A DNA stretch of 64,000 nt from an uncultured Verrucomicrobia subdivision 3 bacterium (GCA_903847285.1 CAINDH010000128.1:5011-69010), one strand, 5' to 3'; positions 35,855 through 45,309 are shown, counted from the first letter of the stretch. The notes: a model not told the origin generated them from the letters alone. Program-made: numbers and translations.

Positions 35855-37261
35855 GTGAACGGCAAATCCGCAACTAATTTTTCCTGCTTCATCGTGGATG
35901 ACGACGTATCGTTCGCAACGATGTCAGCGAATGTTGTGCGCGAAGCAGGCGGCACGGTTACGCTGGCACATACACTTACGAGTGCGCGGGAAGTTGCTGC
36001 TGCAAAAACATTTGATCTGATTCTGCTCGATAACCACCTGCCGGATGGCAAGGGTTACGATTTTTTCAACCAGATTTCCCGCCGCAATCCCGATGCGCCA
36101 ATCATCATGATCACTGGCGCGCCGGATTTGAGTGAAGCAGTTTCGCTCACGCGCAACGGGCTTTTCGAATATCTCACCAAGCCGATTTCCGTAGATGCGC
36201 TCGCAGACGCGTTGGGTCGAGTGAAGCTCCGGATGCAAACGCCCCAAACGCCAGCGACTGCAATCGAGATGTTTGGTGAATCATCTGCGATGCGCGACGT
36301 GTTGCAGCAGCTTAAGCAGGCTTCGAAGCACGCAGCCAGCACGGTGTTGCTCACCGGCGAAACGGGTGCGGGCAAAGATCTTGCGGCGCGGGTGCTGCAT
36401 CAGTTGAGTTTTCCCGACGGCAAAGCGCCGTTCATCGCGGTGAATTGTGCGGCGTTGCCAGCGGAGATGTTTGAATCAGAATTGTTCGGCGCGGAACGCG
36501 GTGCGTTCACCGGTGCGGATAAAAAACGCGGCGGTCTCGTGGCAGCGGCGGCGAACGGCACTTTGTTCCTTGATGAAATTGGTGAAGTCCCGTTGGCGTT
36601 GCAGGCCAAACTGCTGCGGCTGCTGGAGGCTCGGGAATTTCGTTCGCTCGGCAGCACCGAGGCACAGCCGTTCACCGGACGCTTCGTTGCAGCAACGAAC
36701 AAGAATTTGATGGACGAAGTGAAGGCGGGTCGCTTCCGCGAAGATTTGTTGTATCGCTTCGATGTATTCAGCGTGGAGTTGCCACCTTTGCGTCGCCGCC
36801 GCGCGGACATTCCAGGACTTGCGGAATTACTGCTCACCCAACTCGCGCAAAAATATAGCCGCACCAAGCCGCTGCTGACGCCGGAAGATTTGCAAAAACT
36901 TTCAGCTCATGATTTTCCCGGCAACGTTCGCGAGTTGCGCAATGTGCTGGAGCGTTCGCTGCTGAAAACTGCAGATGGCGCGAAGTGGTTGGCGCTCGAT
37001 GTGAACTGGTTGAATCGTGGTTCTTCACCCACACCGGTTGCAATTCAAACTTTTGCAACCGCTACGACAATTTCTTCTGAGCCGTTGCCTGCAGACCGAA
37101 ATCTTTCGCCCATCGAGGCGCAGGAGTATCGGCTTATCCGTGACACTCTGCGGGAAGCGAACGGCGGCATTCGGCGGGCGGCGACCAAACTTGGCATGTC
37201 GCCACAGGCCTTGCTGCGCCGTTTAGAAAAGTGGCCGGAACTACGGGTCGATAAAGAATAG
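35855..37261 (+). CDS. NtrC-family sigma-54-dependent response regulator
   Basis: 468 residues, GTG start. Receiver 1-120 with Asp59 (LILLDNHLPDG). AAA+ domain from about 145: Walker A GETGAGKD, the sigma-54-contacting loop GAFTGA, Walker B GTLFLDEIGE, and LYRFDVFSVELPPLRRRRAD. C-terminal Fis-type helix-turn-helix at about 430-465 (GGIRRAATKLGMSPQALLRR). It activates -24/-12 promoters when phosphorylated. Three near-identical sigma-54 promoters with TGTTCCG-type palindromes lie within 12 kb; the middle palindrome starts 3 bases after this gene. Operon with the CHASE2 kinase. Confidence 0.94.
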   Translation: MNGKSATNFSCFIVDDDVSFATMSANVVREAGGTVTLAHTLTSAREVAAAKTFDLILLDNHLPDGKGYDFFNQISRRNPDAPIIMITGAPDLSEAVSLTRNGLFEYLTKPISVDALADALGRVKLRMQTPQTPATAIEMFGESSAMRDVLQQLKQASKHAASTVLLTGETGAGKDLAARVLHQLSFPDGKAPFIAVNCAALPAEMFESELFGAERGAFTGADKKRGGLVAAAANGTLFLDEIGEVPLALQAKLLRLLEAREFRSLGSTEAQPFTGRFVAATNKNLMDEVKAGRFREDLLYRFDVFSVELPPLRRRRADIPGLAELLLTQLAQKYSRTKPLLTPEDLQKLSAHDFPGNVRELRNVLERSLLKTADGAKWLALDVNWLNRGSSPTPVAIQTFATATTISSEPLPADRNLSPIEAQEYRLIRDTLREANGGIRRAATKLGMSPQALLRRLEKWPELRVDKE

Positions 37262-37263
37262 CT

Positions 37264-37281
37264 TGTTCCGCTTCCGGAACA
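37264..37281 (+). promoter_or_regulatory. Perfect activator palindrome TGTTCCG-N4-CGGAACA
   Basis: TGTTCCGCTTCCGGAACA, 60 bases before the sigma-54 promoter at 37342. Perfect 7-bp arms and a typical enhancer position for an NtrC-type activator. Confidence 0.72.
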
Positions 37282-37341
37282 TTAGTGGTCGTTGAAACCT
37301 CTTAGCTCCGCAATTCACCCAGAAACAAGCGGTGATTCACA

Positions 37342-37361
37342 TTGGCAACGGGATTGCTAAA
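37342..37361 (+). promoter_or_regulatory. Sigma-54 promoter (-24/-12)
   Basis: TTGGCAACGGGATTGCTAAA with GG and GC 10 bases apart. It rules out the in-frame TTG at 37342 as a start codon. Confidence 0.8.
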
Positions 37362-37413
37362 CATAAAATTTGCCGGATGCGTTCCGGTGTTTATGCGATA
37401 CTGTGCGCGGATC

Positions 37414-39216
37414 ATGAAGTGCGGCCTGAAACTCTGGCTAGGTAGTGGCGTCCTCCGAGGCGCGGCGATGGCTTTGGTGTTTTGCGTCTTCGCAGCGATG
37501 GCGGACGCACAGGCGGCAAACTTTCAAGATTACTTCACGAATCGCGAGACGATATTCGGAACGAACGGCACGCTCCTTGGAACCAACGTCACCGCAACGA
37601 TCGAAGCCGGCGAGCCGCGGCACGGCGGCAAGGCGCCGAGCCATTCGATCTGGATTTCCTGGGTAGCACCGACAAATGGCGTGGCAACTTTTGACACGCA
37701 CGGCAGCAGCTTTGACACGACGATGTCCGCCTATACGTTGAGCCCGACGAACGGGACCACAGTCACTCAGCTTCATGAGGAGGCGCGCAATGACGACGAT
37801 CCCGCCGCTGTGCCGACGAGTATCATTCAGATCGGTGCCATTGCTGGTCGCGCTTACGAAATTGCGGTGGACGGCTACCAAGGTGCTGCGGGTTCGGTGA
37901 CGTTGAACTGGAGTTTCATTCCCGCCACCGCACCGCCTCCGATCGTCGTAAGCACGCCGAATGATCGCGCGGCGAAACAGGGCGACCCGGTGAATCTCGC
38001 CGTCAATATGTCATCCGCTGGCGGCGCGCAGTTCCTCTGGTTTTTCAACGATGTTGAAGACACGAATCAGAGCGGCACGAATTTTTTTATCGCCAGCTTG
38101 CAGCCAACGAACGTGGGGCGTTACCAGTTGCGCGTGACGGTGGGCAACGGCAACAACCGCGTGCGCTTTTTCACGACGCCCGTGGAAGTCCAAATCAACT
38201 CGGATGGCTCAACGAACACGCTCGCCGAGGATAAGCTATTTGACGCATTGCTATTTCCGCTCATCGGCGATGACGGTAGCGGGACGAATGGGGGCAATGT
38301 TTTACTCGGTTCCAAAGTTGCCATCCGCCCCGGCGGGTTGGGTGGCGGCACGCTCGCGCCGAGGATAGGTGTGGTGCGCGGCTATAACGGTAGTCAGGTT
38401 TTTAATACCACCTTCGCCACGTCTGACCCAAGCGAGCCACCGCACTGCGGCGTGACCGGTGGCGCGTCTTACTGGTTGCAATACCAGCCGCCCACCAACG
38501 GCACGATCACGCTCGACACCGTGGGCAGTTCTTACGACACGGTGATGGAGGTCTATACCTACAACGGCGTGCTCACGAGCTACACGAATCTGATTTCGCT
38601 GGCGTGCGACAACGACGGCGTCGCAACGCAGGGCGCGGCGCGTGTGACGTTTCAGTGTGTGAAGACGCGGCAATACATCGTGGCTGTAGATGGTGTGAAC
38701 GCCGCTCGCGGCACGGCGTGGCTGAATTATTCGCTCAACACCAACCAGCCTGCCACTGCGCCGCTCACGTCCAGCCTGATCGTCACGCAAACTGTTTTTG
38801 TCGGTAGCACGGTGACGATTGCGCCCGCCATCACGGGTGAGCAACCGATGAATTATTCGTGGAAGAAAAACGGGACGAACATCGTGGGCGCGACCATTCC
38901 GTTCCTACAGCTTACGAACGTCACCACTGCAAACGCAGCGACCTACACGCTAAGAGTGACGAACGATCTGGGCACGATCACCATCAGCAACATCCTGCAT
39001 GTCGTCACACCGATGAGTTGCGCGGTCGGCAAAAGCGGCAACAATATCAACATCACGTTCCCAGCCTCCGCGAATCTGCTCTACACCATCCAACAGGCCA
39101 CGAACATCGCTGGTCCGTGGACGCAGTGGGCCGCCCCGTTTTACGGTGACGGCCAGAATTTTTCCACGAACATCGCTGGTCTCGGCACGAAATTTTTCCG
39201 CGTGCGCGTGGATTAA
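37414..39216 (+). CDS. Secreted PPC-like/Ig-domain protein
   Basis: About 600 residues with a signal peptide (KLWLGSGVLRGAAMALVFCV ... ADAQA). Two similar beta domains of the pre-peptidase C-terminal type: SIWISWVAPTNGVATFDTHG with FDTTMSAYT, and SYWLQYQPPTNGTITLDTVG with YDTVMEVYT. They alternate with two Ig-like domains (VNLAVNMSSAGGAQFLWFFN; VTIAPAITGEQPMNYSWKKN). It ends with the shared module INITFPASANLLYTIQQATN...FFRVRVD. A surface-exposed binding protein; no enzyme motif. ATG 37414 is preferred over ATG 37393 and the frame start in the promoter. The only gene between two sigma-54 promoters. Confidence 0.82.
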   Translation: MKCGLKLWLGSGVLRGAAMALVFCVFAAMADAQAANFQDYFTNRETIFGTNGTLLGTNVTATIEAGEPRHGGKAPSHSIWISWVAPTNGVATFDTHGSSFDTTMSAYTLSPTNGTTVTQLHEEARNDDDPAAVPTSIIQIGAIAGRAYEIAVDGYQGAAGSVTLNWSFIPATAPPPIVVSTPNDRAAKQGDPVNLAVNMSSAGGAQFLWFFNDVEDTNQSGTNFFIASLQPTNVGRYQLRVTVGNGNNRVRFFTTPVEVQINSDGSTNTLAEDKLFDALLFPLIGDDGSGTNGGNVLLGSKVAIRPGGLGGGTLAPRIGVVRGYNGSQVFNTTFATSDPSEPPHCGVTGGASYWLQYQPPTNGTITLDTVGSSYDTVMEVYTYNGVLTSYTNLISLACDNDGVATQGAARVTFQCVKTRQYIVAVDGVNAARGTAWLNYSLNTNQPATAPLTSSLIVTQTVFVGSTVTIAPAITGEQPMNYSWKKNGTNIVGATIPFLQLTNVTTANAATYTLRVTNDLGTITISNILHVVTPMSCAVGKSGNNINITFPASANLLYTIQQATNIAGPWTQWAAPFYGDGQNFSTNIAGLGTKFFRVRVD

Positions 39217-39249
39217 TTTCCCTCCGTTCTTCTCTGCGTGCGCCGTCAC

Positions 39250-39289
39250 CGGAACATTCTGTTCCGCCGCCGGAACAGCCATCGGTTCC
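39250..39289 (+). promoter_or_regulatory. Activator-site cluster upstream of the four-repeat/FecR operon
   Basis: Perfect TGTTCCG-CCGC-CGGAACA at 39260-39277, an extra half-site CGGAACA at 39250 and a degenerate GGTTCC at 39284. Ends about 40 bases before the -24 element. Confidence 0.7.
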
Positions 39290-39318
39290 AGTTCGCTGAA
39301 AACCCAATAAAATCAAGG

Positions 39319-39338
39319 TTGGCAAGGCTGCTGCTAAA
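39319..39338 (+). promoter_or_regulatory. Sigma-54 promoter (-24/-12)
   Basis: TTGGCAAGGCTGCTGCTAAA with GG and GC 10 bases apart; 56 bases before ATG 39395. Confidence 0.8.
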
Positions 39339-39394
39339 GAGTCCGCAACGGATTGCCGCAACACACGGCGCGCAGTTCAAATCAACATACAACC

Positions 39395-41236
39395 ATGAAA
39401 CGAATCCACGCAGCGCTCGTATTCGCAGCCACTCTGGCCGCGACGGGCATTCAACAGCTCCACGCGCAATCGCCCGCCTCGGTTGGCATCAACACCGCCA
39501 TCGAAGTCGAATATCAAACCGAACTCGGCAAAGCCTATACGCTCCAAGGTTCCACCAATTTTGTGAATTGGACCGATCTCGGCGAATACCTGCCCGGCAC
39601 TGGCCGCAATGTGAATCGCATTTACTCCACCAAAAACGGCGGCGAAGTAAAATTTAATTACTACCGCCTTGCCATCGTTCCCGGCCCGACGAACGGTTTT
39701 GCGCCCTGGACGCTCGGTGGCATCAGCGTCGAGATGGATGACCAGCCCGGCGGTGACGTGACGAAGTTCGTTACAAACACCAACGGCCAGGATTTGTCCG
39801 GCGTGGACACGGATAATTTCAGCTACCTCTACAGTCGCCTCGGCGATAATGCGGCGAAGGCCGAATTGACTTACGCCTCGAACCGCACCGCGACCATCAC
39901 GTTTGAATTCACCGGCCTCGGCGTCGGCACCTGGTCGAGCGATGAATTCCGCAACGGAAAATTGAAGCGCCACGATGCCGGCCCATTCCGCATCACGGGT
40001 GTGGCTCCCGTCGTCGGCAGCAACACGTTGGTGAATCCCAACGTCGTCGTTGCGCCGCCCGTCGCGCCGCCCGCACCGCCGACTACTCTTGCTGGTCTGA
40101 ACTATTTCTTCCAATCCTCTGGCGTGCCGGATCGTTATGAATTTACCAGCGGGATTGCTGGCCGTGAAATTCAGGGCACACCGCAGGAAGGCACGCCAAC
40201 GAACGCGTTCGGCTGTGTCTACACTGTCACGAGCGCGAGCACCGCCACGTTGCAGATCAACTTCGGCTACTACGGCGTCGGTGGCGATCGTTACGACTGC
40301 GACCTGACGTTCACGGATGGTTCCGCCGGACATTTCGTGCGCCGCACCTATCGTCGTGGCGTGTTGAAGCATACGGACAACGGCGCTTTCAGCCAGGACT
40401 CTTCACTTGGCGCTTCGGCTCCGACGGCTGGTGCTGGTAGCAGCACACCGCCGCCCGCCGTGACGAACATTCCACCGACATGGCCGCCAGTGGTCACTGC
40501 CACCGCCGCGCCGGCGCCGCTCGCGTCGCTGTCTGGAAAAACGTTCTACGTCTACACCTCGCCGTCGCCGGATCAATACCGTTTCGCCAGCACGTTCTAC
40601 GGTTACGCCACGCCGAACGCAGTGCGTTCCGGTGAAGTTGAAACCGTTCCCGGCGGCAACGTCTACATGTATACCTATAGCAACACCACCCCGAACAACG
40701 CGTCACTCGTCATCACCTACGGCTACTACAACCTTGGTGGCGATCGCGAGGAATACGACCTGACTTACGTTGACGGTTCTACGTGCACGTTCAACCGCCG
40801 CCTCTATCGCCTCGGCACGCTTTACACGAATCAGGCAGGCATCTTCAGCACGAACCCGGTTTTGCCCTACGCCTACAATGCCGGCAGCGGCAACGGCGGT
40901 GGCATCACGCCGACCAATCCGCCCGCGAACACGAATCCGCCGCCGAGCAGCGCCAACGGCTACACGTTCCACATGAACACTGGCGAGAACATCAGTTGCA
41001 CCAGCGCTACCGGCGGTGTGCAGGCGGACGCCACCGGCTCCTCCAACATGACCTATACCTATGGCTCAACCGGTAGCTACACCCGCACGTTTCATGTCCA
41101 GCTCAAGGCCGACAAATGGGATGACTACACACTGAACTTCAGCGACGGTAGCCACGGCTCGTTCACCCGTTTGCAATACCGCAAGGGCGTGTATTTCGAC
41201 ACCGACTCGAACACGTTCACCGTCACCAATCCGTGA
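39395..41236 (+). CDS. Secreted protein with four tandem repeats of about 100 residues
   Basis: 613 residues with a signal peptide (MKRIHAALVFAATLAATGIQ, cleaved near LHAQ). An N-terminal module (YQTELGKAYTLQGSTNFVNW...YYRLAI) is the one usually found at the C-terminus of other large proteins here. Then four repeats, each ending in a Y-D-L-T-F-x-D-G-S-x-G-x-F-x-R-x-x-Y-R-x-G-x-L pattern (near residues 180, 330, 470 and 600), with short Pro-rich linkers (APPVAPPAPPTT, TNPPANTNPPPSS) between them. Family not recognised. It is co-transcribed with the FecR-TPR-barrel protein that starts just after its stop, which may place or export it. Confidence 0.78.
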   Translation: MKRIHAALVFAATLAATGIQQLHAQSPASVGINTAIEVEYQTELGKAYTLQGSTNFVNWTDLGEYLPGTGRNVNRIYSTKNGGEVKFNYYRLAIVPGPTNGFAPWTLGGISVEMDDQPGGDVTKFVTNTNGQDLSGVDTDNFSYLYSRLGDNAAKAELTYASNRTATITFEFTGLGVGTWSSDEFRNGKLKRHDAGPFRITGVAPVVGSNTLVNPNVVVAPPVAPPAPPTTLAGLNYFFQSSGVPDRYEFTSGIAGREIQGTPQEGTPTNAFGCVYTVTSASTATLQINFGYYGVGGDRYDCDLTFTDGSAGHFVRRTYRRGVLKHTDNGAFSQDSSLGASAPTAGAGSSTPPPAVTNIPPTWPPVVTATAAPAPLASLSGKTFYVYTSPSPDQYRFASTFYGYATPNAVRSGEVETVPGGNVYMYTYSNTTPNNASLVITYGYYNLGGDREEYDLTYVDGSTCTFNRRLYRLGTLYTNQAGIFSTNPVLPYAYNAGSGNGGGITPTNPPANTNPPPSSANGYTFHMNTGENISCTSATGGVQADATGSSNMTYTYGSTGSYTRTFHVQLKADKWDDYTLNFSDGSHGSFTRLQYRKGVYFDTDSNTFTVTNP

Positions 41237-41272
41237 AATGAATTCCGCGCGAAACATTTCGCCACAACCGCA

Positions 41273-41298
41273 GCCGGGCGCCCAGTTGGGCGCCCGGC
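41273..41298 (+). other. Very stable intercistronic hairpin
   Basis: GCCGGGCGCCC, loop AGTT, GGGCGCCCGGC: an 11-bp perfect GC stem without a T-run, between the four-repeat gene and the likely start of the FecR-TPR gene. It could reduce expression of the downstream gene relative to the upstream one. Confidence 0.6.
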
Positions 41299-41330
41299 CT
41301 CGGCAGTTGTGCGGCCCGGTTCCGCGCAGA

Positions 41331-44300
41331 ATGCAAACGACCGTTTCAGCTAAAAAAATTCTCGTTCTATTTGTCTCGCCAATTCTGCAAACTCTCCGCG
41401 TGCGAATAATTCCAGCAATTTTGTTTCTCAGCTTGCTCGGAATCGCCATCGCCCGTGCCGAAGAAGGCAGCCGCCTCATCGAAGCTGCTGGCTCTATCGA
41501 ATTTTTCTCCGCCAGCGGCACCAACTGGCTCGCTGCCACCAATGGCCTCGCGCTGCATGATGGCGATAAAGTCCGCACCCGCACCCACAGCCGAGCTGCC
41601 GTCCAGCTTTCTGATCGCAGCGTCGTTCGTCTCGATGAATTGACCACGCTCGAAATTTTGCCGCCGCGCAACGCCGAGAAGAAACGCTTCGGCCTGCCGC
41701 GCGGCTCGGTTTATTTCTTCAATCGCGAAAAACCTGCTGATGTGGAATTCGATACGCCGCTTGCCGCCGGGGCGATTCGAGGAACAGAATTCTTGCTTGA
41801 AGCCAACGACGCCAGCGGCGTTCATCTGGCGCTGATCGATGGTTTGGTTTCGCTTAAGTCCGCTGCCGAGGAAGTGAACCTTCAGCGCGGTGAAGAAGTC
41901 CGTCTCGAATCCGGCAAGCCCGCGCAAAAATCTGCGCTCGTCAACGCCACTGCCAAAATCCAGTGGGCGCTTTACTATCCTGGCATCGTCGCGCCGGAAG
42001 AATTGACTCTCACCGCCAGCGAACAAACCACCCTCGCTGAAGTTCTGAAAAATTATCGCGCTGGCGATCTGCTCGTCGCGCTCGCCGCGTGGCCGGAATC
42101 GTTCAAACCGGAAACGGACAGCGCCAGAACTTTGCGCGCGCAGCTCGAACTCGCCGTCGGTCGTGTGAGCGAAGCCGAGGCGTTGCTGAACAATGTGAAC
42201 GCGACCCCCGCGTTGGCGTTGCGGGAATTGATCTCTGTGGTGCGCGGTGAAAAATCGGAGTCACCTGAAGCCGCCACATCAGCAAGTATTCAACTCGCTC
42301 GCAGCTACGCGCTTCAATCACAAGCCAATCTCCCCTCGGCTCGTGCAGCAGCCAAACGCGCGGCCGAACTCGCGCCGGAGTTTGGTTTCGCGCACGAGCG
42401 ACTTGCGGAACTGGAATTTGCATTTGGCAATCGCAAGGCGGCGCTCGCGGAACTTAAGCTTGCCTACCAATTTTCGCCGCGACTGGCCTCCGCTTACGCC
42501 TTGCAAGGTTTCACGCTGCTGGAACAAGGCGAGCCGAAGATTGCGCTCACGTATTTTGATCAGGCTCGCGAGATAGATGCCGCGCTCGGCTCCGCTTGGC
42601 TTGGACGCGGTCTCTGTCTGTTGAAGCTCGGAAAATTTTCAGAAGCCCGCGCCGCATTTCAGGCCGCCGCTGCGCTGGAACCGCAGCGTAGTTTGTTCCG
42701 CAGTTACCTCGGCAAGGCCGCGAGTGAAATGGGCGATGCCAAGCTGGCGGAAAAAGAATTTCGCCTAGCCAAGGAACTCGATGGCAATGATCCGACGCCT
42801 TGGCTCTACTCGGCGCTGCATCTCTGGCAGGAAAACAAACTGAACGCCGCCATCCGCGACCTCGAAACGTCCTACGACAAGAACGACAATCGCGCCGCAT
42901 TCCGTTCTCGTGAATTGCTGGACGACGACAAGTCCGTTCGTAGCGCGAATCTCGCGGTGATCTATGACGACGCTGGTTTGACCGAGGTTAGCCGTCACAT
43001 CGCCGCGCGGGCGGTGACGGAGAACTACGCCAATTTCTCCGGCCATCTCTTTCTCGCGAACAGCTACCAAGCCGAACAGGATTTGAATCGCTTCGACCTT
43101 CGCCTCGAAACGGCGCGCCAGAGTGAATTACTCACAGCGAATTTGCTCGCGCCGCCGGGCGCTGGAAACCTTTCGCAGGTGTTGTCGCAGTCGGATCGGT
43201 TGAGATTCTTCGACCAGAAACCGCTTGGTGTGAGTTCGCTCACCGGTTACGGCAGTCGCGGTGATTGGAGCGAAGCGGCAACGGTGTTTGGTTCAACTCG
43301 CGGTTTCAGTTATGCGTTCGACACCGTTTATCAAAGTCTTAACGGCCAGCGCGCGAATAACGCTAGCGAGCAACGCGACTTTGCGCTGACAATGAAACAA
43401 CGCGTGACGGCGGATGACGATTTGTATTTCCAGATTGGTGATTTCCATTCCGAGGCGGGCGACGTGGCTCAACATTACGATCCAAATTCCGCCGCCAAAG
43501 ATTTCAGGGTCCGCGAAAAACAGGAGCCGGACATATATCTGGGCTGGCATCACGCGTGGTCGCCGCGCAGCCACACGTTGTTCCTGTTCTCTCGTTTGCA
43601 GGACGATTTTATGCAGCACGACGGCAATTCGGACCTGCTGTATCTGCAAACGCCGTTTTTTGGCAGCGGTGTGCTGGCGGCGTCTAAAGGCTCGTTGCTG
43701 CCGCTACTCGGCGGCCCGCTGGCGACGGACTTGAATAGCCGCTTCACACTTTACTCGGCGGACGTTCAACAAATCTGGGAGACGGAAAAATTTTCGCTAA
43801 TTGCCGGCGGACGCTGGCAGTCGGGAACGGAAAACAACGATGCGCAATTGACCGAGGTGAACAACGGCTCGCCAAATACCGTCCTGACGCAAAACCAATC
43901 CGGCTACCTTGAACGCGGCGACATCTATGCCTATGGCTCGTGGCAGATGACGCACCAACTACGCGTCATCGGAGGCGTGGATTACAGCCACATCCGGTTC
44001 CCAAAAAATTTGGATCTGCCGCCGCTGGCTGCGGGCGAGGCGGAAAAGAATTTGGTCGCACCGAAACTTGGATTGATTTTCCAGCCGTGGGAACGAGGCG
44101 TGATTCGTGCGGCGTGGACACGTTCGCTCGGCGGCCTTTACTTCGACAACAGCGTGCGCTTGGAGCCGACGCAGGTGGGCGGTTTCAATCAAGCTTATCG
44201 CAGTCTGCTGCCGGAAAGCGTGGCGGGTCTCGTGCCCGGTTCGGAATTTGAAACCATCAGCCTTGGCTTTGACCAGTCGCTTAAGGGTGGAACATTTTTT

Positions 44301-44873
44301 GGCGTCGAGACGGAGCAGCTCACATCTAAAGGCGAACGCACGGCTGGCAGCTTCAGTTCGTTTGGCGCCCCGCTCCTTGGTCCGGGAACCGTCAGCCAGA
44401 CACGGCAACAGTTAGATTTCCGCGAGCGCAATCTCTCGCTCTACGCCGCGCAACTGCTGGGTGATTATTTCTCTGTGAGCACACGCTATCGCTTGAGCGA
44501 GGCCAAGCTGACCACAGAATTTCCTGGCATCCCGAACACTGCCGTCGGACTCGGCCAACTGGAGCAGCACGAACGCGGAGTGCTGCACGCAGTTTCATTC
44601 GCGCTGAATTTCAACCATCCGAGTGGCGTGTTTGCGCAGTGGGAGTCATCCTGGTATCACCAGAATAATTTTGGCTACACGCCAACTTTGTCTGGTGCAG
44701 ATTTTTGGCAGCACAATCTGACGGTCGGTTGGCGGTTTGCGCGTCGGCATGCAGAAATCCGCGCGGGCATTTTAAATCTCACAGACGAGGACTATCGATT
44801 GAACCCGTTGAACCTCTCGGCAGAATTGCCACGCGGGCGGACATTTGTGGCTAGTCTGCGGCTGAATTTTTAG
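41331..44873 (+). CDS. FecR-domain, TPR and outer-membrane beta-barrel protein
   Basis: About 1180 residues. A hydrophobic export signal (IIPAILFLSLLGIAIARA) precedes a FecR domain (GDKVRTRTHSRAAVQLSDRS, LPRGSVYFFNREKP, FDTPLAAGAIRGTEFLLE). Then come about ten TPR units (for example LPSARAAAKRAAELAPEFGF, AWLGRGLCLLKLGKFSEARA). The last roughly 500 residues are amphipathic strands ending in aromatic FVASLRLNF, a typical outer-membrane barrel terminus. Periplasmic TPR plus barrel is the layout of polymer exporters such as BcsC, PgaA and PelB; whether this one exports anything is unknown. Start uncertain: ATG 41238 lies before the hairpin, and GTG 41400 is a third option. Confidence 0.8.
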   Translation: MQTTVSAKKILVLFVSPILQTLRVRIIPAILFLSLLGIAIARAEEGSRLIEAAGSIEFFSASGTNWLAATNGLALHDGDKVRTRTHSRAAVQLSDRSVVRLDELTTLEILPPRNAEKKRFGLPRGSVYFFNREKPADVEFDTPLAAGAIRGTEFLLEANDASGVHLALIDGLVSLKSAAEEVNLQRGEEVRLESGKPAQKSALVNATAKIQWALYYPGIVAPEELTLTASEQTTLAEVLKNYRAGDLLVALAAWPESFKPETDSARTLRAQLELAVGRVSEAEALLNNVNATPALALRELISVVRGEKSESPEAATSASIQLARSYALQSQANLPSARAAAKRAAELAPEFGFAHERLAELEFAFGNRKAALAELKLAYQFSPRLASAYALQGFTLLEQGEPKIALTYFDQAREIDAALGSAWLGRGLCLLKLGKFSEARAAFQAAAALEPQRSLFRSYLGKAASEMGDAKLAEKEFRLAKELDGNDPTPWLYSALHLWQENKLNAAIRDLETSYDKNDNRAAFRSRELLDDDKSVRSANLAVIYDDAGLTEVSRHIAARAVTENYANFSGHLFLANSYQAEQDLNRFDLRLETARQSELLTANLLAPPGAGNLSQVLSQSDRLRFFDQKPLGVSSLTGYGSRGDWSEAATVFGSTRGFSYAFDTVYQSLNGQRANNASEQRDFALTMKQRVTADDDLYFQIGDFHSEAGDVAQHYDPNSAAKDFRVREKQEPDIYLGWHHAWSPRSHTLFLFSRLQDDFMQHDGNSDLLYLQTPFFGSGVLAASKGSLLPLLGGPLATDLNSRFTLYSADVQQIWETEKFSLIAGGRWQSGTENNDAQLTEVNNGSPNTVLTQNQSGYLERGDIYAYGSWQMTHQLRVIGGVDYSHIRFPKNLDLPPLAAGEAEKNLVAPKLGLIFQPWERGVIRAAWTRSLGGLYFDNSVRLEPTQVGGFNQAYRSLLPESVAGLVPGSEFETISLGFDQSLKGGTFFGVETEQLTSKGERTAGSFSSFGAPLLGPGTVSQTRQQLDFRERNLSLYAAQLLGDYFSVSTRYRLSEAKLTTEFPGIPNTAVGLGQLEQHERGVLHAVSFALNFNHPSGVFAQWESSWYHQNNFGYTPTLSGADFWQHNLTVGWRFARRHAEIRAGILNLTDEDYRLNPLNLSAELPRGRTFVASLRLNF

Positions 44874-44883
44874 AAGCCTTCAC

Positions 44884-45303
44884 CTACGCTGGCGACAGGA
44901 AAGAAAATTGCGGTAAGTTGCGCAGCAGGGTGAAGACGAGCGCAAAAACCAGCAGCGGCCAAAGAAATTTTACCGGGACGAATTCCCCATCCGTCCGTCC
45001 TCGACGATGATTTAATAGCCACCAACCGGTGCGCGCCGTCAGAAAAAAAATCCCGCCGATAAACAGTGCGTTGTCATGCAGCGCGGCAGAAAAATCCCCG
45101 TGTAGTAATGCGTAGAGCGCGCGGGTCATGCCACAACCGGGGCAGTTCAGGCCGGTGAGTTTGTGAAACTGGCAGACGGGATAAATACTGTGCGTGGCGG
45201 GGTTTAAAAAAAAGACGACGGCGGCGATGACCAGCGCGATGAGACCAAGGAGGCTGACGACCAGGAAATTTACGCGCGAAATTTTTGGCGGCGCGGAATC
45301 CAT
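44884..45303 (-). CDS. DUF2752 membrane protein
   Basis: 139 residues. The diagnostic motif CQFHKLTGLNCPGCGMTRAL is followed by three to four hydrophobic helices in all (LVVSLLGLIALVIAAVVFFL, ALFIGGIFFLTARTGWWLL, FLWPLLVFALVFTLL). A small inner-membrane family of unknown role, often beside GYF/DUF4190 genes. Starts 6 bases after the GYF gene stop and converges on the FecR-TPR gene. Confidence 0.88.
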   Translation of the reverse strand: MDSAPPKISRVNFLVVSLLGLIALVIAAVVFFLNPATHSIYPVCQFHKLTGLNCPGCGMTRALYALLHGDFSAALHDNALFIGGIFFLTARTGWWLLNHRRGRTDGEFVPVKFLWPLLVFALVFTLLRNLPQFSFLSPA

Positions 45304-45309
45304 TTTCGT

